Source: CAYRTD01 sp964426915
GTDB taxonomy: Bacteria; Bacteroidota; Bacteroidia; Bacteroidales; GCA-2748055
Assembly (NCBI GenBank): GCA_964426915.1
Contig: CAYRTD010000076.1
Location: 1-18,297 of the forward strand
Direction: 5' to 3'
DNA length: 18,297 nucleotides
The notes beneath the pieces were generated by a model. The model saw only the letters and a list, made by a program, of their open reading frames with translations. It was not told where the DNA came from and searched no databases. Position 1 is the stretch's first letter. Each line of letters begins with the position of its first letter. This document shows positions 7,203 through 15,178 of this stretch, in pieces. Made by a program: the position numbers and the translations under genes.

Positions 7203-10200
7203 ATGAGCATTATAAATAATATTCTGGGTAAATTTCTTGGAAATAAAGCAGAACGGGACCTTAAAGAGATACAGCCATATATCGACACAATAAAAGCTGT
7301 CTATCCTGAGATTGAAAGGCTTTCAAACGATGAATTACGCGGCAGGACAGATGAGATACGTAACAGGATAAAAGAATATGTAAGGAAGGAAGAAGCCGAG
7401 GTTGAAGAACTCAAATTAAAGGCTGAAGACCCGAAGATCGGGGTAAACAAAAAAGAAGAGTTTTATTCTCGTCTGGATAAACTGGAAAAAGAGATTGATG
7501 ATAAATTTGAGGAAATATTGAATGAAGTACTCCCTGAAGTTTTTTCGATTGTAAAGGAAACAGCTAAACGATTTACCGAGAATAAGGTGCTGGAGGTTAG
7601 TGCAAGAGATTATGATAAAGATATGGCTGCTGAGGTGGATCATGTTGATATCAAGGGAGATATAGCGTTTTGGAAAAACACCTGGGTAGCCGGAGGTAAT
7701 GAGGTTACATGGGATATGATCCACTATGATGTGCAGTTAATCGGAGGTGTGGTACTCCATCATGGCAAAATTGCTGAGATGGCAACGGGTGAAGGTAAAA
7801 CCCTTGTTGCTACCCTCCCCGTTTTTTTAAATGCTCTCACTGGTAAAGGAGTACATCTTGTAACGGTTAATGATTACCTTGCCCGCAGGGATGCAGAATG
7901 GATGGGACCCATTTTTCAGTTCCATGGACTTACTGTAGATTGTATTGACAAGCATCAGCCTAATTCCGAAGAACGGAGGCGGGCCTACAAATGTGATATC
8001 ACCTACGGAACAAATAACGAATTCGGATTTGATTACCTGAGAGACAATATGGCAATCAGTCCTGAGCATCTCGTGCAGAGAAGACATAATTATACAATTG
8101 TAGATGAGGTTGACTCAGTGCTTATCGATGATGCCCGTACTCCGCTTATCATCTCCGGTCCGACACCACGCGGCGACAGGCAGGAATTCGAGGAACTCAA
8201 ACCGCGGGTGGAAAGAATAGTGGATGCTCAGAGAAAACTGGTAACCGGGATCCTGACTGAGGCCAAGAAATTGCTTGCTGAAGAAAAAACCGAAAAGGCT
8301 GGTTTTAAACTTTTACAGGCGAATAAAGGATTACCAAAAAATAAGGCGCTTATCAAGTTTCTGTCGGAAGAGGGAAATAAATCCCTGTTATTGAAAACAG
8401 AAAACCATTATATGCAGGAGAATTCCAAGAGGATGCCTGAGGTTACCGATGAGCTGTTTTTTGTCATTGAGGAGAAACAAAATTCTATTGAGCTTACCGA
8501 CAAGGGTATTGATCTTATATCCACTACCGATGACCCAGATTTCTTCATACTTCCGGATATAGGTTCGGAAATTGCGGAAATTCAGCGCTCGGAAATGAAA
8601 GAGCAGGAAAAAGTCATTAAAAAGGATAAATTATTGCAGGATTATGCTGTAAAATCTGAACGTGTTCACACCGTAAATCAGTTGCTGAAGGCCTATTCTC
8701 TTTTTGAAAAAGATGTTGAGTATGTGGTTATTGATAATAAGGTGAAAATTGTAGATGAACAGACTGGTCGAATAATGGAAGGACGCCGTTACTCGGATGG
8801 GTTACATCAGGCGATCGAAGCAAAGGAAAACGTGAAGGTTGAAGCAGCCACCCAGACTTTTGCATCCATTACACTGCAGAATTACTTCAGAATGTATCAT
8901 AAACTTGCCGGTATGACCGGAACTGCCGAAACTGAAGCCGGTGAATTCTGGGATATTTATAAACTGGATGTTGTGGTTATTCCAACAAACCGGCCGATCG
9001 TCCGTGATGACAGACAGGACCTCGTTTATAAAACCAAAAGAGAAAAATATAATCAGGCAATAGAGGAAATTGTGGAACTGGTTGAACAGGGTAGGCCTGT
9101 GCTTGTAGGTACCACTTCTGTTGAAATATCAGAGACCTTAAGCCGGATGCTTAAGATGCGAAAGATTTCTCATAATGTACTGAATGCAAAATTACACAAA
9201 AGGGAAGCGGATATCGTTGCTGAAGCCGGGCAAAAGGGAATGGTGACCATTGCTACCAATATGGCCGGCCGGGGAACAGACATTAAACTCACTCCCGAAG
9301 TGAAAGCCGCCGGAGGCCTCGCTATTATAGGAACCGCCAGGCATGAATCGAGGAGGGTAGACCGGCAGTTAAGAGGTAGGGCCGGCCGCCAGGGAGATCC
9401 CGGATCATCCCAGTTTTATGTGTCTCTTGAAGATGACCTTATGCGACTGTTCGGCTCGGAAAGGATTTCCGGAATGATGGATCGTCTGGGTCTGAAAGAA
9501 GGTGAAGTTATTCAGCATCAAATGATCAGCAAGTCCATTGAAAGGGCTCAAAAGAAAGTCGAAGAGAATAATTTCGGGATCCGTAAAAGATTGCTTGAAT
9601 ACGATGATGTAATGAATTCTCAGCGTGAAGTAATCTATAAACGAAGACGACATGCTTTATACGGTGAGAGACTGGGCGTGGATATTGCTAATATGATGTA
9701 CGATGTAGTGGAAAGCATAGTAAATGAGCACCTTGGAGCAGGTAATTATGAGGATTTCAAATTTGAACTGATTAGAACACTCTCTGTAGAAAGTCCGGTA
9801 AGTGAAGCCGAATTTCTTAAAGCAAGCAATGAAAACCTTATTGAAAAACTTCACTCCCTTATTCTCGATACTTACAGGAGGAAGGAAGAAGCCATAGCCA
9901 AACAGGCTTTCCCGGTTATTAAGGATGTTTATGAAAAGCAATCTGCTGTTTACGAAAATATAGTTGTTCCTGTTTCCGACGGACAGAAAGTATACCGGGT
10001 GATTACCGATCTTAAAAAGGCCTACGAAACAGAGGCACAGGAGCTGGTGCGTTCCTATGAGAAAACAATCACTCTTGCTACCATTGATGATAACTGGAAA
10101 GAGCACCTTCGTGAGCTTGACGATCTGAAACAATCGGTCCAGAATGCAACCTACGAACAAAAAGACCCGCTTCTTATTTATAAATTCGAATCTTTTGAGT

Positions 10201-10496
10201 TATTCACACAGATCGTTGACAAGATAAACAAAGAAGTAGTTGCCACATTAATGAAAGGACATATCCCCGTTTCCGATCCGTCTGCAGTCAAAAAAGCACA
10301 GGAGCCCAAAAGGCTGGATCTTAGTAAATTTGAAGCCAACAAGCATGAAACACCAAGCTATAATGATCCCTCAGGAGGAAGTCCTGAAAGGAAAAAAGCT
10401 TCACCGGTACGTGTTGAGAAAAAAGTAGGGAGAAATGAACCCTGTCCCTGTGGCAGCGGAAAAAAATATAAGAATTGCCACGGTAGAGCAGGGTAG
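7203..10496 (+). CDS. secA: Protein translocase ATPase SecA
   Basis: SecA is the motor that pushes unfolded preproteins through SecYEG at the inner membrane. Visible motifs: MATGEGKT (193-200, Walker A), DEVDSVLIDDARTPL (301-315, Walker B region), GRGTDIKL (689-696), GRAGRQGDPG (725-734), the helical scaffold segment with DDNWKEHL (962-969), and the C-terminal zinc SEC-C motif with C1081, C1083, C1092 and H1093. At 1097 residues it is about 200 longer than E. coli SecA. The extra sequence lies in a charged coiled segment (about 58-105), in 131-172 before the nucleotide-binding core, and in about 340-405; such extensions are usual in this phylum. The stop is 13 bases from the convergent dapA stop. 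The gene supplies the Sec step needed by the signal-peptide proteins elsewhere in the window. Confidence 0.98.
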   Translation: MSIINNILGKFLGNKAERDLKEIQPYIDTIKAVYPEIERLSNDELRGRTDEIRNRIKEYVRKEEAEVEELKLKAEDPKIGVNKKEEFYSRLDKLEKEIDDKFEEILNEVLPEVFSIVKETAKRFTENKVLEVSARDYDKDMAAEVDHVDIKGDIAFWKNTWVAGGNEVTWDMIHYDVQLIGGVVLHHGKIAEMATGEGKTLVATLPVFLNALTGKGVHLVTVNDYLARRDAEWMGPIFQFHGLTVDCIDKHQPNSEERRRAYKCDITYGTNNEFGFDYLRDNMAISPEHLVQRRHNYTIVDEVDSVLIDDARTPLIISGPTPRGDRQEFEELKPRVERIVDAQRKLVTGILTEAKKLLAEEKTEKAGFKLLQANKGLPKNKALIKFLSEEGNKSLLLKTENHYMQENSKRMPEVTDELFFVIEEKQNSIELTDKGIDLISTTDDPDFFILPDIGSEIAEIQRSEMKEQEKVIKKDKLLQDYAVKSERVHTVNQLLKAYSLFEKDVEYVVIDNKVKIVDEQTGRIMEGRRYSDGLHQAIEAKENVKVEAATQTFASITLQNYFRMYHKLAGMTGTAETEAGEFWDIYKLDVVVIPTNRPIVRDDRQDLVYKTKREKYNQAIEEIVELVEQGRPVLVGTTSVEISETLSRMLKMRKISHNVLNAKLHKREADIVAEAGQKGMVTIATNMAGRGTDIKLTPEVKAAGGLAIIGTARHESRRVDRQLRGRAGRQGDPGSSQFYVSLEDDLMRLFGSERISGMMDRLGLKEGEVIQHQMISKSIERAQKKVEENNFGIRKRLLEYDDVMNSQREVIYKRRRHALYGERLGVDIANMMYDVVESIVNEHLGAGNYEDFKFELIRTLSVESPVSEAEFLKASNENLIEKLHSLILDTYRRKEEAIAKQAFPVIKDVYEKQSAVYENIVVPVSDGQKVYRVITDLKKAYETEAQELVRSYEKTITLATIDDNWKEHLRELDDLKQSVQNATYEQKDPLLIYKFESFELFTQIVDKINKEVVATLMKGHIPVSDPSAVKKAQEPKRLDLSKFEANKHETPSYNDPSGGSPERKKASPVRVEKKVGRNEPCPCGSGKKYKNCHGRAG

Positions 10497-10509
10497 GTAA
10501 CCTAACTAT

Positions 10510-11400
10510 CTAGCCACCAAAACTACCATTTAATACTTTAATTCTTTCATTTAATTCCTTGCTCACTTTCATTAAGGGGAGTCTGAGATTGTCATCAAGG
10601 AGAGCTTTATGTTTCATGAAGGCTTTGACGCCTGCAGGATTTCCTTCTTCAAACATTGCCTCTATGAGAGGTAAAAGAGGGAAATGGATCTTTCTTGCTT
10701 CCAGGGACTTGTTTTCCAGTGCAAAACGAACCATTTTAGAAAACTCTGAAGGGAAGGCATTTGCAATGACAGATATAACTCCGGATCCACCCAGGAATAT
10801 CATGGCAGGAGTAATCGCATCATCACCGGAAATTAAATGAAATGATGCGGGCTTTCCTGCACTTATCTCCATTATTTGTTTAATATCTCCTGAAGCTTCC
10901 TTGATACCGACGATTTTCCCGTTATAATTATGGGCAAGTCTGAGGCAGGTTTGGGAGGATATATTTGAAGAGGTTCTTCCGGGAACATTGTAGAGAATTA
11001 CCGGAACCGGACTTGCCTCAGCTACTCTTGAGAAATGTTCAAAAATACCCTCCTGAGTGGGTTTGTTATACCAGGGAGCAACGGAAAGGATAGCATCAAT
11101 TCCGTTGAAGTCTTCAGATTCTATGCTTTTGATCAGTTCAGTGGTGTTATTGCCCCCATATCCCATAACAATCGGAAGTCTTCCCTTATTAACTTTTTTC
11201 ACCGTTTCAGTTAGCTCTTTTTTTTCACCAGATGACAGGGCGGGCGATTCGGCAGTTGTTCCGAGAACCACAAGATAATCCACTCCGCCGGCTATTACAT
11301 ATTCAACGATTTTATTAAGAGATGAATGATCAACTTGTCCTTTTTCATCGAAGGGTGTAACTAAAGCAACTCCGGTTCCTATAAATGTTTTTGAATCCAT
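10510..11400 (-). CDS. dapA: 4-hydroxy-tetrahydrodipicolinate synthase
   Basis: The enzyme condenses pyruvate with aspartate semialdehyde, the first committed step of diaminopimelate and lysine synthesis. At 296 residues it has the usual length. The Schiff-base lysine is K167 (VGIKEASGD), Y137 lies in LYNVPGRT, the threonine pair T48-T49 is in GTTAES, R142 is the carboxylate-binding arginine, and Y111 matches the relay tyrosine. It is the last gene of the minus-strand cluster ligA - DUF6913-like - dapA, 20 bases after the preceding stop, so co-transcription is likely. Related aldolases share this fold, but the full residue set makes DapA the best call. Confidence 0.94.
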   Translation of the reverse strand: MDSKTFIGTGVALVTPFDEKGQVDHSSLNKIVEYVIAGGVDYLVVLGTTAESPALSSGEKKELTETVKKVNKGRLPIVMGYGGNNTTELIKSIESEDFNGIDAILSVAPWYNKPTQEGIFEHFSRVAEASPVPVILYNVPGRTSSNISSQTCLRLAHNYNGKIVGIKEASGDIKQIMEISAGKPASFHLISGDDAITPAMIFLGGSGVISVIANAFPSEFSKMVRFALENKSLEARKIHFPLLPLIEAMFEEGNPAGVKAFMKHKALLDDNLRLPLMKVSKELNERIKVLNGSFGG

Positions 11401-11420
11401 ATTAATATTCTTTCTGAGAT

Positions 11421-11978
11421 TTAGACTTGATTTTTCGAGTTATTCAGCATGGATATATAATTCTTGATTTGTTCAATTAAATAATCTACACGGGGATTTT
11501 TATTTATATCGATCATGAAATCGAAATCATTATCATCCTCTGTATACCGGCCCACCTTGAAATTTGCAGAAGATAATTTGGATATATAACAGATGGTGAA
11601 ATAATGTTCAAGACTCAGATCAAATAAGATATTGAATTCAGTAGTTATAAATTCATTGGCAACCACGGTTTTGGGCTTGAGAAACCAGTCAATATCTTTC
11701 AGACTAACCAGGTCGCAATTATCCCATAGTACCATTTCATCGGGCAATTCATTTGATTCCACATAGCCCAGTAAACGAGTACTTATATTATTCGACTTGA
11801 GGAATCCGGAAAACTCTTTTATATGTCCGAAAGCCTCCTTGTCGTTGGCATCAAACAAAATGCCTGCAGAGTGTGCACTTTCGAAATTATGTAGTTTTCT
11901 TTTGCGTACGGAATTTTTCATCTTTTTTTTCAAGATGTAATTCCCCAGGGCCATTCTTATTTTTAAAAATCCTCTCAC
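11421..11978 (-). CDS. DUF6913-like conserved hypothetical protein
   Basis: The 185-residue protein has no signal peptide. A basic N-terminal segment (1-30, many Lys/Arg) is followed by an alpha/beta-looking region with GILFDAN (39-45) and a DWFLKP motif near residue 98. The composition and the position next to dapA resemble the Bacteroidota family DUF6913, whose function I do not know; the assignment is from memory. The longest reading starts at a GTG (11978). An ATG at 11954 (residue 9) is an alternative, and neither has a well-placed Shine-Dalgarno site. It lies 30 bases after ligA and 20 before dapA, so it is probably part of the same transcript. Confidence 0.75.
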   Translation of the reverse strand: MRGFLKIRMALGNYILKKKMKNSVRKRKLHNFESAHSAGILFDANDKEAFGHIKEFSGFLKSNNISTRLLGYVESNELPDEMVLWDNCDLVSLKDIDWFLKPKTVVANEFITTEFNILFDLSLEHYFTICYISKLSSANFKVGRYTEDDNDFDFMIDINKNPRVDYLIEQIKNYISMLNNSKNQV

Positions 11979-12008
11979 AATACAATATTACTAAAAATTG
12001 ATGTGTCT

Positions 12009-14021
12009 TCAATGATTTGCCGAGATCATCTTTTCAAATCTGTCTTCATCTATAATTTTTACTCCCAGGTCTTCTGCCTTTTTTCTTTTTGAAGGCCCGG
12101 TGTTCTCACCGGCGATGAGATAATCTGTTTTGCTGTTTACGGATGACTGGTTCTTACCACCATTTTTTTCAATCAGATCCTTGATCTCATCGCGGGAAAA
12201 TCTGCTGAAGGTTCCGGAAATTACAAAGCTGATATTTTTCAGTCCTGAGGATACAGGTTTGCTCTCTTCATCAATTTCGAAGTTGAGTCCGTATTCACGC
12301 AGACGTTCAATAATTTGAATATTTCCCGGACCTGAAAAAAAGTCCGTAAGGCTTTCAGCAATCCTGCCTCCAATCTCATCAACTTCAGTAAGCTCTTCGA
12401 ATGAGGCATCCATAAGACTGTCCATATTATTAAAGTGCCGGGCCAGTTTTTTTGCTACCGTTTCTCCTACAAACCGGATACCTAAAGCATACAATACTCT
12501 CTCAAAACCGGCATTTTTAGAATTCTCTATACTTTTTAAAAGATTATTTGCCGATTTTTCAGCAAATCGTTCCAGTTTGATAAGGTCACTGAATTCAAGC
12601 TCATAAAGATCAGCAATATTGCTGAGCAGGTCATTTCGAAAGAGCTGATCGATAGTGGCCTCTGCTAGATTAATATCCATTGCCTTCCTGCTCACGAAAT
12701 GTTCTATTTTACCTTTAATCTGTGGCGGACACTGATGGATATTGGGGCAGTAATGAGCGGACATTCCTTCGCTACGAACGAGTTTGGTGCCGCATTCCGG
12801 ACAATTTTCAATAAATTTGAATTCCTCAGTATGTTGCCCCCTTACAGTTTTATCAACATCCACTATTTTTGGGATGATCTCACCTCCCTTTTCAACGTAT
12901 ACCATATCTCCGGGACGAATGTCAAGTTGTTTTATCTGATCCTCATTATGCAGCGATGCTCTTTTTACAGTGGTGCCTGCGAGACTTACCGGTTCAAGAT
13001 TTGCAACCGGGGTAACAGCCCCGGTTCTTCCCACCTGGAAACTTATGGATTCCAGTTTTGTATAAGCCTGCTCTGCCTTGAACTTATAGGAGATGGCCCA
13101 TCTCGGGGTTTTTGCTGTGAATCCCAGGTCCTGCTGTTGAGCTATGGAATTTACTTTTACAACAATGCCGTCTATCTCGAACGGCAGCTCCTTTCGCTTC
13201 TGATTAATTTCGTCTATATAGTTAAATATCTCATCTATTGATTTTGCTTTCCGGATAAATTCAGCCGGAACCCTGAATCCCCACATCCTGGCTTTCATCA
13301 GATTATCATAGTGATTGTCATAGGGCAGATCTCTACCGGGTAAATAATATAAAAAACACTCAAGTGGGCGCTTTGCTACTTCCGATGAGTTTTGAAGTTT
13401 TAGAGTGCCGGAAGTTGCATTACGCGGATTGGCAAATAATGCCATACCGGATTGCGATCTGGTCTCATTTAACTTCAGAAATCCCTCTCTCGTCATAAAC
13501 ACTTCTCCGCGTATTTCAAATTCATCCGGATAATCATTTTTCTGCAGAGTAAGAGGAATGCTGTTAATGGTGCGGATATTCCGGGTAACATCATCCCCCT
13601 TCTCACCGTCGCCTCTTGTGACACCGCGAATGAGTTGACCGTCCCTGTATGTAAGACTGATGGCTACTCCGTCATACTTCAGTTCAAGTACATATTCAAT
13701 TTCATCTTCTATGGCTTTTTTGACTCTCTTATCGAATTCCTGCAATTCTTCCCTCGAATAAGTGTTACCCAGGGAAAGCATGGCATATTTATGTTTAACT
13801 GTTTCAAACTCCTCGGTCAGGTCACTGCCCACTCTTTTACTCGGGGAATTTACATCTTCAAATTCCGGGAACTCTGCTTCAAGCCTTACTAATTCCTTCA
13901 TTTTCTGATCATATTCGTAATCGGATATCGAAGGTTCCGAAAGAACATAATATTTGTAATTATGCTGATTAAGTTCTTTTCTGAGTGTAATGATCTTTTT
14001 TCTGGCTGTTTGTGAGTCCAT
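12009..14021 (-). CDS. ligA: NAD+-dependent DNA ligase LigA
   Basis: LigA seals nicks in replication and repair using NAD+. The 670-residue protein shows the full domain order: N-terminal NAD-binding Ia domain with YxxD-type motifs (about 1-70), adenylation domain with nucleophile K115 in KYDG (115-118), OB fold (about 320-400), a four-cysteine zinc finger (C407, C410, C425, C431), helix-hairpin-helix region (about 440-580), and BRCT domain (about 591-670). The segment after MDI (448-450), usually of the form xGLGxxT, reads NLAEAT here, apparently one residue shorter. The start is ATG at 14021. It is the first gene of a likely three-gene operon with the DUF6913-like gene and dapA, and its upstream region is shared with the divergent riboswitch promoter. 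Confidence 0.97.
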   Translation of the reverse strand: MDSQTARKKIITLRKELNQHNYKYYVLSEPSISDYEYDQKMKELVRLEAEFPEFEDVNSPSKRVGSDLTEEFETVKHKYAMLSLGNTYSREELQEFDKRVKKAIEDEIEYVLELKYDGVAISLTYRDGQLIRGVTRGDGEKGDDVTRNIRTINSIPLTLQKNDYPDEFEIRGEVFMTREGFLKLNETRSQSGMALFANPRNATSGTLKLQNSSEVAKRPLECFLYYLPGRDLPYDNHYDNLMKARMWGFRVPAEFIRKAKSIDEIFNYIDEINQKRKELPFEIDGIVVKVNSIAQQQDLGFTAKTPRWAISYKFKAEQAYTKLESISFQVGRTGAVTPVANLEPVSLAGTTVKRASLHNEDQIKQLDIRPGDMVYVEKGGEIIPKIVDVDKTVRGQHTEEFKFIENCPECGTKLVRSEGMSAHYCPNIHQCPPQIKGKIEHFVSRKAMDINLAEATIDQLFRNDLLSNIADLYELEFSDLIKLERFAEKSANNLLKSIENSKNAGFERVLYALGIRFVGETVAKKLARHFNNMDSLMDASFEELTEVDEIGGRIAESLTDFFSGPGNIQIIERLREYGLNFEIDEESKPVSSGLKNISFVISGTFSRFSRDEIKDLIEKNGGKNQSSVNSKTDYLIAGENTGPSKRKKAEDLGVKIIDEDRFEKMISANH

Positions 14022-14065
14022 CGAAATTTTTTTTCATAAAATTAGAAAAAAAAGCCTATGTCTTT

Positions 14066-14097
14066 TTTACCAACCTAAGATTATTTAATTAATTTTG
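14066..14097 (+). promoter_or_regulatory. Promoter candidate for the cobalamin riboswitch operon
   Basis: TAATTTTG (14090-14097) is a full match to the Bacteroidota -7 motif, and TTTA (14066-14069), 20 bases upstream, approximates the -33 TTTG. Transcription would begin at about 14104, at the 5' end of the riboswitch aptamer, which agrees well with the placement. On the minus strand a weaker element (14077-14070, TAGGTTGG) might serve ligA. Confidence 0.6.
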
Positions 14098-14101
14098 AAA
14101 A

Positions 14102-14272
14102 ACTGGTTTTTACGGATCTTTCGGTCCGTTAACTAAGAGGGAATGCCGTTAGAATCGGCAACAGTACCCGCTGCTGTGTTCTCCGCTAATTCCGGGATAT
14201 TCTTCGCCACTGCAAGTGATGATCTTGTGGGAAGGCCTTCCGGAAATGGAGTTAGTCAGAAGACCTGCCGGT
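14102..14272 (+). ncRNA. Cobalamin riboswitch aptamer
   Basis: The conserved core can be read directly: AGAGGGAATGCCG near 14137, CAGTACCCGC (14162-14171), GCCACTG (14206-14212), GGGAAGGC near 14229, and the B12 box AGTCAGAAGACCTGCC (14254-14269). P1 can form between ACTGG (14102-14106) and CCGGT (14268-14272) with one G-U pair, and a hairpin ACGGA/TCCGT (14112-14129) sits in the 5' part. It controls the downstream DUF4465 gene and probably the whole cluster to 17940. Such elements normally repress expression when adenosylcobalamin or a related cobamide is abundant. Confidence 0.95.
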
Positions 14273-14273
14273 A

Positions 14274-14379
14274 AGTCAATAAACTAAGCTTTCGGGATAA
14301 TAAAGCGAAAATGTATATCTCTTCTCTGTTTAGGTTATTGGCTGCAAATCTTATTTTTTAATTTTTTAAACTATTTCAC
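14274..14379 (+). promoter_or_regulatory. Candidate expression platform of the cobalamin riboswitch
   Basis: AGTCAATAA (14274-14282) can pair over nine bases with TTATTGGCT (14335-14343), with one G-U wobble, enclosing a hairpin GCTTT/AAAGC (14288-14306). A T-rich tract (14352-14368) begins eight or so bases later. The helix starts directly after P1, so ligand-bound aptamer and helix could influence each other. It may act as an unusual terminator or as a switch on access to the start codon at 14380. This is a structural reading by eye. Confidence 0.35.
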
Positions 14380-15105
14380 ATGAAGACCAAATCATTGATC
14401 ATTGCATTTGCAGCAACAGGAATTTTATGTTTTTCATCCTGCGAAAAAGACAAAACAGAAAAAGACATTATCACTTTTGAGGAAATCGACCTTGGTGATA
14501 AAGGGTATTATGTTGATAAAAGCGGTGGCTTTACAACCGGTAATGCTTTTTTTAAAACAAACTACAATGCAGACTGGGACTCCTGGACTGGTTTTGTAGT
14601 TTCAAATCACAATGACACGGAAACCCGGGGGTATGAAAATCAATACAGCTCAATTGCAGGGAGCGGAGCTGACGGGAGTGAACAATTCGCGCTTCTTTAT
14701 ACAGGGTCGTCCGATACCATTGAATTTTTGATTCCTGAAAAAGTAACAAATATATCATTTTGCAATTCCACCTGGACTTATTATGCTATGCTTGAAGGTG
14801 ATCCACCTTCAAAACAATTTGGAGGAAACAGTGGTGACGAACTTGATTATTTTAATCTTCTCATTAAAGGTCTGGATGAAGGAGGGAGAACTGTTATGAA
14901 TGCCACCCTTACTCTGGCAGATTACCGTTTCACCAATAACGCAGAAGATTATATTGCGAATTCCTGGACAGATATTGATCTCAGTGAAGCCGGTTATCTG
15001 AAATACCTTGTATTGTCTTTCGATTCATCCGATACCGGAGACTATGGGATTAATACTCCTACATATGTATGTATCGATAATATCACCGGAGAATTACAGG
15101 AATAA
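14380..15105 (+). CDS. DUF4465 lipoprotein, BtuH-like cobalamin-binding candidate
   Basis: The 241-residue protein has a lipoprotein signal with FSSC, lipidated Cys at 21. The residues after the cysteine (EKDK) are charged, consistent with the lipoprotein export signal that sends Bacteroidota lipoproteins to the cell surface. The mature part shows the DUF4465 pattern: WTGFVVSNHND (69-79), GYENQYSSI (84-92) and a following SEQFALLY segment. DUF4465 proteins in Bacteroidota are commonly under cobalamin riboswitches, and members called BtuH have been described as surface B12-binding lipoproteins (from memory). Here it is the first gene after the riboswitch, which supports this role. Binding itself is not shown by the sequence. 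Confidence 0.85.
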   Translation: MKTKSLIIAFAATGILCFSSCEKDKTEKDIITFEEIDLGDKGYYVDKSGGFTTGNAFFKTNYNADWDSWTGFVVSNHNDTETRGYENQYSSIAGSGADGSEQFALLYTGSSDTIEFLIPEKVTNISFCNSTWTYYAMLEGDPPSKQFGGNSGDELDYFNLLIKGLDEGGRTVMNATLTLADYRFTNNAEDYIANSWTDIDLSEAGYLKYLVLSFDSSDTGDYGINTPTYVCIDNITGELQE

Positions 15106-15148
15106 TACGGAGACAGAGTAAAAAAAATACTACATTAGGGCCTGTCCA

Positions 15149-15165
15149 TTAGTGTCTGGCACTAA
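15149..15165 (+). promoter_or_regulatory. Intercistronic hairpin abutting the protease ribosome binding site
   Basis: TTAGTG (15149-15154) pairs perfectly with CACTAA (15160-15165) across a TCTGG loop. Directly after it comes GGTAGGT, the likely ribosome binding region, 7-12 bases before the ATG at 15179. With the A at 15148 bulged, CC (15146-15147) could also pair with GG (15166-15167), partly hiding that site. It may tune protease translation relative to the upstream lipoprotein, or mark a processing point. Confidence 0.5.
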
Positions 15166-15178
15166 GGTAGGTAATCAT

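Noticed and set aside
7190..7219. Nine-codon ORF (ATG to TAA) overlapping the start of secA in another frame, possible secM-like leader
   Set aside because: It has no arrest-like sequence, no clear ribosome binding site and no signal peptide. An ATG in an AT-rich leader is expected by chance.
9657..10160. 167-residue open frame on the minus strand
   Set aside because: It is antisense to the well-supported secA C-terminal region and has no motif or start signal.
10490..10512. Shared terminator between convergent secA and dapA
   Set aside because: The gap is only 13 bases. The palindrome TAGGTAACCTA has a one-base centre and cannot form a hairpin with a proper loop, and no T-run follows on either strand.
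12699..13241. 180-residue open frame on the plus strand
   Set aside because: It lies wholly antisense within ligA, whose coding is certain. Its composition (many Phe, Tyr, Cys) is that of a shadow frame.
15152..15178. GTG start at 15152 for the lysyl endopeptidase-like gene
   Set aside because: It would add nine residues in front of a normal signal peptide and lies inside the hairpin. ATG 15179 has a well-placed GGTAGG and begins the signal peptide directly.
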